Counted from the first letter of the stretch, positions 1 to 12,040 are shown. The stretch: DNA of 64,000 bases from Lingula anatina (GCF_001039355.2 NW_019775081.1:274764-338763), one strand, 5' to 3'. Notes: a model not told the origin generated them from the letters alone. A program made the numbers and translations.

Positions 1-862
1 AATCGTAATCAGTTCGTGAAGTTCTTAACAGATTCGTATATAATCGTAGTACGTTCTTGCAATTCTTGATCAATCGGGAATTCGTGGCAAAAATTTTGAG
101 CTGTTCATAGTTTTGGCCACGAACTCCCGATTCCAAAAAATCGTAGTTAATTTCTGGACAATATTCGTGCGATTCCAGCCGAATCCCACGGATATTCGTA
201 ACACTATCGCACCTGTATCGTAACTGAATCGTAGAACGTGTCGAATTAAACCAGAAAATTGGCAAAATCTCACGATTCCAGCCGAATCCCACGAATATTC
301 GTAACACTATCGTACCTGTATCGTAAGTGAATCGTGAGCGTGTCGAATAAGACCAGAAAATTGGCAAAATCTCACGAATCCTCACGAATCCTAAAATTTG
401 TCAATTCCTGGCGATTCGTGGGATTCGTGGTCTGTGTGAAATAGGGGCCTAAGCGGGCAGGATGCCAAGATAAATGGCTTGTTTGCCAGGAACATGCATG
501 GTTAAAAGGGCAGAGGAAGTTGAACGGCCGTCAAAAGTCCTTCGATGAAACACGCAAATTCGACGTTTTTGACGTGAAAATCGTTTTTTGAGACGAGGTA
601 GGTGTTATGAGGGGGTAAATGTATGCATCGTATGACAGACGGTTGCTTAGTTTAGGCCTTCGGGACGTTAAATTTGCAGTTATTAGTGTTAAAGTGCGGC
701 GACGTTTATACAAATTTTTCAAGGCCAAAGTACGCATGCGGTGCAAGAAAGCCTGTTTACTTGATGCTGACCTGGAATGTGAGGTATTTTAGTGGCCTAA
801 ATGAATCGACAAAGCGTGATAGCGCAGCGGTTAGAGCAGCTGATCTGTATTGTAACAGCTAA
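1..862. other. Gene-free repeat-rich stretch
   Basis: No credible coding exon is seen. Positions 1-430 are saturated with short words such as ATTCGTG, ATCGTAA and CACGAATC in both orientations. From about 170 to 375 a unit of about 103 bp is present twice in tandem (it starts at 170 and again at 273, beginning CGATTCCAGCCGAATCCCAC). This looks like the end of a repetitive element that stops near 430-450. A tRNA-A-box-like word lies at about 819-838. Confidence 0.6.
170..375. repeat. Tandem repeat, ~103 bp unit x 2
   Basis: Two adjacent copies start with CGATTCCAGCCGAATCCCAC at 170 and 273 and end near GGCAAAATCTCA. Differences are few (GGATATTCG versus GAATATTCG, CGCACCTG versus CGTACCTG). 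There is no coding potential. Confidence 0.75.
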
Positions 863-960
863 GGCCACACTTTTTTATTTTTATGGATGACATCCTGCGC
901 GCGCACCGATTTTCGCCCGTTCTCCGAAAAAAAAAAATCCCCCCCTCCCAGCCCCTAAAG

Positions 961-1180
961 CCCCCTTTACACTGGACGACGTCCTTTCTGCGTCCAGCAG
1001 TACGGCCCTATTTGAGAGTTAAAAAAATTATAATACTTTACGTGCCGACAACTGGCCGATCATTGAGCATTCATTCTGATACAAAATCAATGCTCGTGCC
1101 TCTTTATTAAGACCACAGCGATGTCAAATTTCATGGTCGCAGAAAGGACGCAGAAAGGACGCCGTCCAGTGTAAAGGGGG
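961..1180. mobile_element. Nested MITE with ~32-bp inverted ends
   Basis: The left end, starting CCCCCTTTACACTGGACG, is mirrored at the right end, ending CGTCCAGTGTAAAGGGGG. Homology runs inward through GTCCTTTCTGCG on both sides. The element is 220 bp, has no ORF of note, and sits wholly inside the 863-2056 element, so it inserted later. Confidence 0.75.
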
Positions 1181-1600
1181 TATAACGAAGTCGGTTGTCG
1201 CAAACGTCGTTATTGAATTTGCCAGGAAATGAGCTTTCTGCGCATTATCGAAAGGTGGAAATGTGGCCGCTTTGCCGTCAAATTCATCTCTAGGATTACT
1301 TTCAAATTACACGACAATTAAAGTCATAAAGAGAACGGGTGCCGTCGTTTTGGATTGGTATGCCATTGATATTGGGCATGGAGATATCACCTTTTTACAA
1401 TTGTGCGAAAGGCTGGCGGCCACCAGCGATTATCGCCCGAAAAATTTCAGTGACATTCTGTACAAAGCAGCACATACCAGGTTTTCTGTAGCGAAAAAAG
1501 GGTCGACAAGGGCGTCGAGGTATTTGGTGGGCTGAAGGTCGGACAGGCCACCTGACAGTTTGGCCGTGTGAGTCGAAGTAGACAAAATAGCATCGTCCGA

Positions 1601-1890
1601 AATGACCTTTAATAGATTTGGTAGTATTAAGCATATCTTTGCATCATTTTTTAAACATTTCTGTGAAGTGTTCAAAATGCTTTAATATTCTGAGAATACA
1701 AATAAAGACACACTGTTTGTTTGATATTTGTTTTATTGATTGCTATACCAACAAAATGCATGAAATAACCTTAATAGATTTTGTAATAAGAAGTATATCT
1801 ATTCATGACTTTTTTTTACATTTCTACGAAGTATTCACAATGCTTTAATATTTTGAGGGCATGGATAAAGACATATTGTTAGTTTGATAC
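1601..1890. repeat. Imperfect direct duplication, ~163 bp unit
   Basis: Two diverged copies start near 1601 (AATGACCTTTAATAGATTTG) and 1764 (AATAACCTTAATAGATTTTG). Both contain a CAATGCTTTAATATT-like block followed by ATAAAGACA. They lie inside the larger inverted-repeat element. Confidence 0.6.
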
Positions 1891-2056
1891 GTGTTTCTGT
1901 GGTAAGATTTGTGTTTCCAGCTGTGTACTGACAGCATTCCTTTACTTAAGCACTATTTTCTTTTTTTTGGACTGTTTTTTTTTTTTTTTTTCGCCCTCTC
2001 ACACCGATTTTGGGGTACCCAGAGGATGTCATCCATAAAAATAAAAAAGCGTGGCC

Positions 2057-3680
2057 TAACTGGAGGGCATGTGTTCAAGTTTTGGAGTATATGTGTGTTT
2101 TTTTTTAATTGTGTGTACTCATGGCTTTTACCAAAAGGTACAATTTTGTGTTTTTTTTTTGTTTCTTTTGTTTTATTTTGTTGGTTATCAGTGCTACTTA
2201 ATGTTTCAATGTTTGTGTTGTTTTGTGATGTCGTGTGCTGGTTTGGCATTTTAGGAAATGTAAAAGAATATTAACAAGTGAGTGTTCGCGTTTACGCCGT
2301 CCGAGTATGTAATTTACGCATCGTTTTATAAACGAACGCAAATTTCAGCAGGGCAGTGCGTCCCGGGAGACGCAAGTTTTTTTAGTTAAGAAGGCATAGT
2401 AAATTACACATAGTTATTTTGACAAATTGGGCAGGGCTCGACATTAGCGCCTGTCCGGGACAGATGGAAATTCAGTTCGGACAGGTGCAGTTGCAGGGTT
2501 GGCTGTCCGACGGACAGGTCATGTTTTATTAGGAATTTGGAGCAAAAATCTTTTTAAAAATCAATTTTTTGTTGCATGCTAACGTCTTTTTGTCTCTTCC
2601 TAGACGGCATTGAAAAGAGTGACCTACTTTTGGCACAAAACACATGCAGTCTCAAAACGAAGTCTGAGCAAACTTACCGCCAAATTATGAAAGTGAACAC
2701 CCTCCAGAACTTCGTCAGACAAAATTTATTCACATATCAGGTTCACTACTGAACATTTATTTATTTAAAAATCTACTTGCTCTAGTAATAAAGACCCTTC
2801 CAAAAACAGAAACTACACAAGTACTGTGCTGTGCTGGGGCCAGATTGGTCCGGATGAACTGGCTATATCTGGTTCGTTGTCAAGACAATATACTGCCTGT
2901 CAATCAAATACGTTGTGCGCTATCTACTCACTACAGACAGTGATATCTTTGGGACTGAAGATCTTGTTGAAATGTTTTTATTTTCCAAAATATAACCTGA
3001 AATTTTGTATGATGTTTTCTTTAATGACTCTATCATCACCTATGTTATTTACTGAGTACAGTTAAGTATTATAAAATGAATATTCTTTAATTTTTCATTG
3101 AACTTTATTCAAATATTATAAATTTTTAATATCTTAATAAAATAAATTCAACGGGGTATTTTTTTTAGCTTTGGTTAAACTACATGTGAATCTGTTATCA
3201 AATTGCAGACTTACAATTAGTTGACCCTGTACCCCAAATCCTAGGAGAAGCCCTGATTGGAACTATGTTAAATCAGACTTATATGCAAGATTAAATCTTC
3301 AGCAGTTGACAACTATGAAAAAACAATTAACTTTTTTATCTGAAAATAAATTCACTTTCAAGGTGCATTTTCGGGGCTCATTTGATTGAATGTTTTGGTA
3401 ATAAATATATTAAATGTATGACTACACATATTAATTTACAAAGTTCAAAGGTATGAATAGAAAGAAATTATTGGTTTTGTTGGACAGGTTGGATTAAAAA
3501 TCGGACAGGTCAAATTTATGAGCACCTGTCCGAAGGATTACAAAAATTATTGATATAAATAAGAAAAATATTTTTTCCAAAGGACCCCATTTTTTTCTAA
3601 AGGACCCCATTTTACAATGCTAGTGGGGTCCCAAGGACTCCACTTACAAACTGCCCAGCGCAAACACTGAATTGAATTCA
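2057..3680. other. Gene-free stretch with repeated CCTGTCCG/CGGACAGG words
   Basis: No exon is supported. Around 2445-2520 and 3485-3535 the words CCTGTCCG and CGGACAGG recur in both orientations, suggesting the two edges of one more element of about 1.1 kb. Clean termini could not be fixed. T-rich low-complexity sequence between 2090 and 2230 produces spurious open frames. Confidence 0.45.
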
Positions 3681-4545
3681 AATTTATTTTTAATTTTTGT
3701 ATTTGAAGGTAGCGGTGTGTAGCACTACTTAAGTGTCACTGATAATATGCCATGCTTATGTACACCTGATGAGTTCAAATAAGAACGAAACATTACATTA
3801 AATGTTTTTTCATGGTAAAGTCTGCGCAGCTGGGGGTTTATTTGCACTGCGTAGTGCCACAGGGGTTTGGGCTGTCCCCGCGGGGTTGATTCTAAATTTT
3901 TATCACTTTGAAATTTCTGCTATCTCCTCCTAGACCATCAGAGTTAGGAAGCTGAAACTTTGGTGAATAGGTAACTCATTATTAGGGATGTGCATGGGCA
4001 CTTAGGAATTTTAGTGCCACAGGGGGGTTGGGCTGCACCCTGGGGTGTGGTTGATTTTATATTCTTAAGACATTGTAATTTCTGCTATCTGCCCTACACC
4101 ATTAAAGTTAGGAAGTTGAAACTTAAGTTATTTGTATACCCATCATCAGGGTGGTGCATGGGCATTTTGGAATTTTAGTGCCACAGGGGGTTGGGTTGTC
4201 CCCGGGGGTGGTTGATTCTAAATTCTTATAACACTGAAATTTCTGCTATCTCCTCCTAGACCATTAAAGATGGGAAACTGAAATTTTGGGAATTGGTAGA
4301 CCCATCATCAGGGATGTGCATGGGCGCTGTGGAATTTCAGTACTGCAGGGTGTTGGGCTGTCCCCGGGGGGGGGGGGTTGATTCTAAATTCTTATGACAT
4401 TGTAATTTCTGCTATCTCCTCCTAGACCATTAAAGTTAGGAAACTGAAACTTTTGGAACTGGTAGACCCATCATCAGGGATGTGCATGGGCACTTTACTA
4501 AATCTAGATATTAATACCTTCAAATACAAAAATTAAAAATAAATT
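3681..4545. mobile_element. Inverted-repeat element enclosing a ~162-bp tandem array
   Basis: A perfect 30-bp inverted repeat bounds this segment: positions 3681-3710 are the exact reverse complement of 4516-4545. Between the two arms lies a tandem array of about four units. No transposase ORF is visible. Non-autonomous DNA elements with internal tandem repeats are known in several invertebrate groups, but the family here was not recognised. Confidence 0.75.
3852..4495. repeat. Tandem array, four ~160-164 bp units
   Basis: The phrase TAGTGCCACAGGGG (or a close variant) recurs at 3852, 4012, 4176 and 4338, giving periods of 160, 164 and 162. Each unit continues with a G-run, TTGATT(C)TAAATTCTTAT, TTTCTGCTATCTCCTCCTAGACCATTAAAG and CATCATCAGGGATGTGCATGGGC. 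The units differ by scattered substitutions and small indels. Confidence 0.85.
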
Positions 4546-4740
4546 GTAATTTTAAAAATTCACAACATTTGCAGTCACCTTGCTCTCTGAGCAATTTTAT
4601 TTTCCAAGCCTTTACGCTAGACTGAAATTCATTTTAAACTAGAGACAAATTTTGCCTTAATTTGAAAATGTTTAGGATTTATTTGCCTCACGTACGACTA
4701 AGATTGGTGTAAGAATGTTCTATTTATGATTGGATTACCT

Positions 4741-5030
4741 CCCGCACGAAAACGCAGTAGATACTTTAGCGCAGTAGACTACTGCAATCATACTGCAAAC
4801 TTTCCTCAAATCTGCTTCGATTTGGGAGCTAATTAGCATATTTGAAACATGCTTCTATCATGCTGCTAATCTACTGTATTAATGCTCCTCTCTGTACAAA
4901 CCCATGTACTTTTTGGAGTAGAATTGCAGTAGGCTAGGCTATACTGCATTTCTACTGCAAATATGCTACACACCACTACTGCGCGTTAATGCGTCTTTGC
5001 TACTTCGATACTACTGCATTTTCGTGCGGG
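4741..5030. mobile_element. MITE, 290 bp, 20-bp inverted ends
   Basis: The left end (4741-4760, CCCGCACGAAAACGCAGTAG) matches the reverse complement of the right end (5011-5030) at 19 of 20 positions. A paralogous locus at about 16961-17040 runs through the same flanks (GGATTAC followed by ATGCAGTTATAC) without the element, so it acts as an empty site. CT borders both sides. The interior is rich in CTACTGCA-type words and has no ORF. Confidence 0.8.
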
Positions 5031-5064
5031 CTATGCAGTTATACGGCGCACTATATAGCAGCAT

Positions 5065-5515
5065 TGTTGTAAAATAAAAAACACACACTTGCACTAATTG
5101 GAATCAAATGAGTAAAAGGATGGGGAGTTATTGAGAGTAAGTTAAATTTTGTTTTCCTGGTAGGTAGAGATAGAACATGGTTAATGTCTCAATTTGCAAG
5201 TTTAAGACTCGTTTAAAACACATGCAAACTAAGGATGGATATGGTCCAAGCATGGGCAATTCAAATAATATTAAAAACATTTTTAGTTCAAAACAAATCT
5301 TTTTGAAATCACTTAATAAGGAAATGCTGAATGGTGGTTTGCAACATGAGAATCGAAAATTCCTTATAATCACGCAAAGACATTGGAAAGAAACAAGTTA
5401 ATGCAAGGTCAGCACGGAGAAATAGCGTTTAAATACTTGTGAATTTGTATGAAAAAGAACGTCGGTGAATAAACATTCCATAGCTCCAGACCGTTGATAT
5501 TAGTCACTATAACAG
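5065..5515. repeat. Candidate solo LTR or promoter-bearing repeat (copy A)
   Basis: This block is related to about 12040-12540. Both carry a TTTAAATACTTGTGAA or TATAAATACTTGTGAA core (TATA-like), an AATAAAC word 35-50 bp further on, and end in CACTATAACA. A TATA box, a polyadenylation word and a terminal CA within about 100 bp suggest a solo LTR. Clean 5-bp target duplications and the 5' edge were not found, so this is an inference. Confidence 0.4.
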
Positions 5516-7200
5516 AATGTTAAAGAGGGGTTCATTATTTACTAAAATGATGTCGGCCTTTTGTAGACAACCTACTGGCAGTACTCCAAAGAGCAGATGC
5601 ATGTACTTTGGACGCCGACTGGTTGAGACGCAATTAATCCATATCACACTCCGATGGCCGTCTTATCGAAAAAAAAAAGACTTGGATATTCTGCCATACG
5701 AGAGGTTAAGAGATTTAGATAAAATTGTGAGAGGCCTATGTACAGTTGGTTGTCTTTAAGGATGCATGTTTGTTTATAGAATTTAAACATGTATAAGTTT
5801 GCGAAACTGCGACCTTTCATGTATTAGTGCCTGCAAAAACAGCTGTTTAAACAAACAACTGAACAGAAACGGGTTATTTCCAATGGTTTTTTATAGCTTG
5901 CATAACTCAATACGTGACACAGGGCAAAAGGTTAAATAATGCATTGTTATGCTTGATTAAATATTTCAAACGGTCTCAGTTAAACAAGCAGCATATAGTT
6001 TCATATACAACTTGTTTTCATTAAAGTTCTTGAACCCATCACGTGATGTTTTACTTAGCTTGCTGGACCGAGCGTCTTATATTAAGGATTGGAAGGTAAA
6101 TGATTTCACCAGCATTTTCTGTGGATGAGGTGGTCTATTTCAGGCCAGGGACAGTGTCAGAATCTACATATATTTCAAGAGTATACAGTTTTGTGATAAG
6201 GCGACTTGTTGTGCTTTACTTTGTCTTCAGTTTTACTGGTCGCACTATTCCATCGTTGCCATAGCTCAAATGTGAAACTAGTCCCAAAATCTAACAAAAG
6301 TCTAGGTTTTATATTTTCATGAATAAGTACTATATCTACAACATAATAGTGTTTTGTCTTACTCCAGTTGGTTTTTTTCCTTATAAAAAGTAAATAATAG
6401 CCTACAGGTAAAGCAGATTCCCGCTTGCCTGCAGTGTGAAAACAATACAATACTCTATAAAGGATGAGAACTGGTAGCCATGGGCAAAGTGATTATCGTC
6501 CAATTTTTAAAGAGTTTGTTGGTATAAAGGTTTGTTGCGTGAAAAATTATTTGGTTTGAGGCATTTTTAAAGAGTTAATTTTTTTTTTTTNAAGTCCTGT
6601 AGGGGCAATCACAATGTACATCTGCTATTATGATAATTAATATAACTTTGAATATCTAAAGTACATTTTACATTTAATCTTTCTTAATCCTAAGAAATAA
6701 GAATAGAAATAAGATATACTTACTTTATTTTGACTCTATTTCTTATCCATATTTTCCTTTATTTATAGCATGCATTACAGATACATGAAAATTAATTTTC
6801 TTTTTTTGGTTGCAACTGAAAATATTTTACTAACTCTAAGCCATGTTTTCATTTCAAAGGCCTAAATTTTTGGGTTAAGTCAAGTTACTGTCACCAGTTG
6901 CTCGATACGAAAATAACTCAGAAATAAATGGTTATATAGCAAAGAGCGGGACAATGATTTCGTTCCAACTGGCTTGGTAATTTGCATGACGACAGGGCAG
7001 GAAACGAATAATAGTGAAAAAAGAGAGGGTATCATAGCCACTAACCCTGCACCCCCCACCCCCATCCCCACTCACAGGTTACTCACATTTGGCTTTTTAT
7101 TTACTTTCCTTTGCTGATACTGCATCAAAGTCCAGACAGGAAATAAGGAGGAGGGTATTTTAACCCCGCCCCTCCCCCTCAAAGGTTACTCACATTTTTG
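5516..7200. other. Gene-free stretch, single N at 6591
   Basis: No coding exon is supported. Open frames are short and AT-biased. A single ambiguous base at 6591 follows a T10 run and may be a gap or contig join. Parts of 5516-5600 resemble 17030-17110, consistent with local duplication. Confidence 0.5.
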
Positions 7201-9048
7201 GCACGAGTAGCCAGAGTAGTCAGGTAAGTTTCAGCTGCTGCAAATATAAATCGCATCTCATCATTTCGATAATTTATACCACCTTGAACGCTGGCAGTAC
7301 TCCTGATTTTATAGTCCAGACCTGTCTCGTGCGTGTTTATATGGGAAAAGGGTTACCAGTTTGAGCGAAGGCCGTACGTGGTGATTGCAAATATGCCCTT
7401 GGATTTGACCCGTTTGTCCACATTTTAATGTCAAATGGGTCAAAATGTTAATTTAAGTTTAATTTCCTGCACAAAAAATTGATTTTACCGATTTTCAGAC
7501 ACTACTTGGATTGAGAAATCTAGAATTGTTAGGAATTCAGACTTAAGGGAAGAGTCCTTGGTAGATTTTGATACCTTAAATAGCAGTGACTCCGTCGACA
7601 GCAAAGATGAAGTAACTCTGTGTAATGAACCTTTCACATATACATATGACGAATGTCCTAAACTTATATAATTTTGTACGCTTAATTCACGCGTGGGCTC
7701 GAAATAGGACATCACGTTTTAGACTAACTTAGAGGATAACGCAATCCAAAGATTCCACGGTTCGTGTCAGATTTACGTAAGGTCGCGCAAAGAAAACCCA
7801 AGTCCACATAATGACCAGTTAAACGATTTATTCGTTGACGCTCGGAAGTTATATATTTTAAGTGAAGTCTCCAACTCTTAACACTTCAGCTCCGTACTGC
7901 GTCGCTTCCAATCTCATTCTCCGCTGCTTCCTTCTACGTCCCTATCCCACCTACGTGCCCTCCCCTCCTTCTATCTCAAGGTGTTGCTTATATACTTATT
8001 CCTTGTACTGGTATATGATTTTTTGAGTGTAAAACAAAAACTTGTGTGATTCCTGGTTCAGTTGATGAATTTGAACTTTTAAAAAAGGCAATTATTTTAC
8101 AATTTAATTTGTAGTTATATAAAGTAAATAGGTGAAAGCCTTTAAGTAAGCAAGCCCTTTTGTGTCTTGTGCAACTACACTCACACGTGATGCAGGTTTT
8201 ATGTACATCATGCATCCCAGGAAATGTATCATATCTCAAAAACTAAATAAAAGGTCTATCTGAAATTTCCTGACACTGTTTAAAACATGCATAGGATAAA
8301 TTAAAGAAAATTTCAACAAATTATTTGGTAAAATGAAAAGTAAATGTACATGCTGAAAAAGAAATTATGTTGTTTATGTCTCTCCGAGAAAAGCAAGTCT
8401 CTTATTTCAACTCCTGCCTTTTTCTACCTAAATAACATATTGCGACCAAAACTGATGTAACCTTTAAGCGTACATACTTGAGTCTCTAAAGATGTACAGT
8501 TTTTAGGTGTTTTCTAGACAAATAAATACATCATTACTGATAAATTCAGACCACCTTGAGTTTATCCAGGTAGATGATGGCTGAAGACTACATGTATCAG
8601 GGACACTTTCAAGGTCAGAGGTTGTCAGGTTCTATGCGCTTAATGTTGTAGACTTACTGCCGGAAAAACCTGGCACTGGAGATGCAATGAATGGAATAAA
8701 ATTGCACCATTCTCACAACCCCGATAGTTAAAGGCATGGCAGGACATAACCTATATTTCGAAATCGATTTTGTTCACTTGTTTTTGAGGTAACTATATAT
8801 ATAAATATGTGCGTCTTGTTGAATAAAGTGACTAGCATCTTTTTTTTTTTGTGGAGATTTCCCATTTACTTTTTGAGGGAATGTCAAAATTCTCTGCCAG
8901 TTTCAAAGGTCGACCATCCAGCAGCACCCGAATGAGTTTTGGAGGCAGTCAATGTTTACCTATAAATGATGCATTTTGTGACGGACATATTGTTTTCAAT
9001 TATTTCATGACGGTGTAATTTTATTGTAATTATTTTGTCTTTTTCTAG
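7201..9048 (+). other. Upstream region of ApoL-like gene 1, possible 5'UTR exon
   Basis: The segment is similar in stretches to 16820-18540 upstream of the second gene. A donor-like AGTCAG|GTAAGT at about 7223 has a counterpart at 16832 (AGACAG|GTAAGA). The acceptor-like CTTTTTCTAG lies at 9048, just ahead of the start codon. A non-coding first exon ending near 7223 is plausible but inferred only from splice-site conservation. Positions 7490-7640 contain a degenerate copy of the short open frame at 17533-17694. Confidence 0.4.
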
Positions 9049-9070
9049 GGTTCAAATTTAAGGGGACATA

Positions 9071-11097
9071 ATGGCCGTTCCGTTCACGGACAGCGAAACG
9101 GAGGAGTCAGACAACGATTTACAGACCAAGAGACTAAAATATAGTGAATTCATAACTTTAATCACTTGTTTTGCCCACGCCGCTGAAGAAGCCTCAAAGA
9201 ACCTGAATGATCTTGCAGATAAAATTGACGAGCATTTTCGAAAATGTAACAGAGGTACAGTGAAACAAGCTTGAATATATATTTTCTTCTGCATCATTTT
9301 CATTATGTTACCTAGAAGGATGTGCCTTTTAAAAATAAACACGGCCTCAAAAATGTCATCAGTTTTGAAAATTTAAACCCAAACCCAATATAAAAGTTGA
9401 AGTGAGGCTATAGGCGTGCTCTTAAAATATTTAGTGCACAGACTGCAAACTAAGTCTGATTATCTTAGGCTCCCACATGAAGAAGTTTGTATCGAAGTTT
9501 CACACTTCTGGAACCATGAATAATAAAAACAATTTATGATCTAGCTCCCCAAAAAGGAACGTACGTTAACGTAACTATCACAAATGCAAAACGTTCAGCT
9601 GTGAAACTTTTCACTCACTTTGAAAATTCAGTCATTACTGGTTTTGTTCTTTGATTTATCTCCTACAAGTAAAACGTTGTAAAAAAATTATGACAGTTGT
9701 CTGTATAAGGCAAGGGCGACTTTAGGGTGCTTGTCACTGAATATTAAAAAAAGGAGAAATACACTCTTCCGACAGTAAAATAAGCATTAAATGTACTTTT
9801 TTTTCCACTCTTCATCCAATCATTATATCAGATATGTCAAACTATCATGGAATTACAATATATTTTTTGATCAGCAACAGAAAACAATTTTTCTGGGGAA
9901 CAAACACCACTTAGTATTAGCCATGACGCAAAGCCCCTTGAGTTACAATTTAAATAATTATAAAAACATTCTTACTTCATGTATAATGTACCATGACGGA
10001 ATAACTACATTGGAACACGGTAAAAAATTGAAATTAAATCACCCGGGACAAAGGTTACCGGAACATAAAGTTAAACATTAAATTAAAATTGATACAGTTG
10101 TGGATAATTTTCTACACACATATATGGTTTAAAAATTGAACACCATTTTGAATTCATTCAATTTTAATTTTGAACATTTCAGCATGTGGAATGCACCTGT
10201 ATACTTGGTGTTGGTGTTTACCTTGTTCTTCCTGCAAACGTACAGCATTGATGAGTGCTAGATGCATACTTCCGTAGGAGCATTATCAATAAAAATGCGT
10301 GAAAACACGCTTTAACGGAATCCTTTTTCCTCCTACTGTTGTTTGACATACTTTTAAGGAACACTTTCTCACAACTCCCTGACTGCGCCATTTTGTAGTT
10401 TTCATTTACTCTTCTTGAATTTTATTCTACCACTTATGAAATTAAAATGATATTCCATCGAACATTTTTCCCTTAAATTTCAGGAAAAATTGCCGGGTCT
10501 GCAGCTTCCCTGGTGGGGTTCCCGCTTATTGCTGTAGGCTTTGGTTTGTCATTTGTGACATTTGGAGCGTCGCTTGGTCTCTCCATTGCCGGTGCAGTAC
10601 TCAGTGGCGCAGGAGGTATCACGGCGGCCGGTTCGGGTTTAGCTGAGCATTTCATCACCAAAGCCAAGTGCAAAACGGCACAGGAGGCAATTGATGCCGT
10701 TCGCGAGAAAGCCAGAGAAATAAAAGAGGGCTGTGAAAAAGTAGAAAATATGGCTCCAACTCCCTGTTCTGCCACCTTCAACGCCAGTTCGTTGACAGAA
10801 AACGTAGCCAGTTCTGTCGGAATTCCAGCCATTAAACCTGCAGGGGCCGTTACAGACGACGCCGCCGAAACTGTGTTTAAAGGTCTGGAGACAGGGCTTC
10901 GAGTTCTGCACATAGGAGGAATTGTAGTGAGTTCGTTGCTGGTACCCTATGATATTTACACCTTAGCGACGTCCTCCGTCAAGGAGCATCGCAAGACCGG
11001 GTCTCCACAGGCCAACAAGATCCGAGAACTAGCCAAAGAAATGCATTGCTTGGCCCAGGATACAAGGTCGGATCTGGTTGAAATAGATCAGATCTAA
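9071..11097 (+). CDS. Apolipoprotein L-like protein, gene 1 (two coding exons)
   Basis: The coding exons are 9071-9254 and 10484-11097, joined in phase across a GT-AG intron (AGAG|GTACAG; TTTCAG|GAAAAATT), for 265 aa. The N-terminal exon is acidic then helical (AHAAEEASKNL near residues 37-47). Exon 2 opens with a long small-residue hydrophobic stretch (about residues 66-112, containing SFVTFGASLGLSIAGA). Next come a charged helix, a second hydrophobic segment (about 202-224, VLHIGG onward) and a charged tail ending VEIDQI. This hairpin-plus-amphipathic layout and length match apolipoprotein L family members, which in vertebrates are membrane-inserting proteins. The role in invertebrates is not established. 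There is no signal peptide, so it is probably intracellular. A closely similar copy lies at 18541-19768. Compared with that copy, the intron is about 0.8 kb longer. Confidence 0.85.
9255..10483 (+). other. Intron of ApoL-like gene 1, with ~0.8 kb extra sequence
   Basis: The intron edges align with the 391-bp intron of gene 2 (a shared GGCTGCGCCATTTTGTAG-like word before the acceptor). The middle (about 9360-10200) has no counterpart there, so it is either an insertion here or a deletion in gene 2. No clear termini were found. Confidence 0.55.
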
Positions 11098-12040
11098 TCC
11101 ATGATCTTATTAGGCAGTGTCCATTAGATTTGTTGCCTTGCTCATATTTACTTTCATTTAGCCTTTTGAATTTATTGTAATCTTTAGGGTCATAATACAT
11201 TTTCATTTATGTTCCTTGTGTGTTTTACAATCTCTAAAATATCACTTGCACCCCGTTGATAATATGGCCCTTTGTACTTGGTGTATGATTTAGAACATGC
11301 ATGATCTAATTTTTTAAATTTTATTTGATTTTGCAGAATCTGACGAACTTGTGCATCACATTTACATTGATTACATTTACATCTGATTTGATAAATGAAT
11401 CAATTTTTTTCCATATTTTGTGGAGGTTTGATTACCTAGACGAGAAGTTGGGCTTTATGAAGTTAATTGGTTGTGCTCATCATGATAATGATAATATCTG
11501 ATTATATCATAAAATAATATGGATTATATGTTCCATCAAATGCCATTAGATTTTGGTAAATGTGTTATTCAAGCTTTATGTTATGCATGGAGTGTTACTA
11601 AGTTAGTTGTAATTACTGTATTATCACTGCGGCGTTTAAAAATTCCTGTTAACCATTATCATGTGGCCTTATGTCCCACACGGGACGAAGAGCACTGATG
11701 AACCATTATCATGAGGTATAATCGAGTCTGACGAGTTATTCTCAAAATAACAAGGAATAGAATTTGTTCTGATCTTACTAAAAGTACAGTAACACATTGT
11801 CCTATTTGCGCATACATTGAAAATAAATGCATGAAACAGATTTATGTCAGGTATATTTTTACTTCACTAAGATAATATGACGAGTTTATGATTAAACGAT
11901 TTGCGAATTTTATGTTATACGGTATTTGCTTTGCTTAAGAAAGAAAAATCAGAAAGGAGTGCATGTTGTAAAGTTTTAGAATTTCGGGAAGAATTATTTT
12001 AAAGAAAGGGTGTATGCAGTTATAAAGTTAATGATTTACG
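11098..12040. other. 3' flank of ApoL-like gene 1, mostly unassigned
   Basis: Directly after the stop codon the two ApoL genes share only a few bases. Gene 2 then continues with ATGCAAGAGTTAACTAC at about 19785, whose counterpart appears only at about 12554. About 1.44 kb is therefore inserted here relative to gene 2. No ORF of note is present. A duplicated AACCATTATCATG word lies at 11651 and 11701. Confidence 0.5.

Larger units (their letters stand above)
863..2056. mobile_element. Non-autonomous inverted-repeat element, ~1.2 kb, TAA target duplication
   Basis: The terminal inverted repeats at 863-896 and 2023-2056 match at 33 of 34 positions; the outer ends read GGCCACAC and GCGTGGCC. The element is flanked on both sides by TAA, a 3-bp target duplication of the kind known for PIF/Harbinger elements. 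No transposase-like ORF was found, so it would be non-autonomous. The interior holds another inverted-repeat element (961-1180) and a direct duplication (about 1601-1890). The superfamily assignment is an inference from the 3-bp TAA duplication only. Confidence 0.72.

Noticed and set aside
1909-2274. 121-codon open frame rich in Phe, Val and Cys
   Set aside because: It arises from T- and GT-rich low-complexity sequence and crosses the end of an inverted-repeat element.
3852-4495. CRISPR-like regular spacing
   Set aside because: The whole ~162-bp unit repeats, with no short constant repeat and unique spacers, and the genome is clearly eukaryotic.
10473-10913. Minus-strand open frame of 146 codons
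   Set aside because: It is the antisense shadow of ApoL-like gene 1 exon 2. The same shadow appears opposite gene 2 (19129-19584), which follows from shared sequence, and it has no start context or domain of its own.
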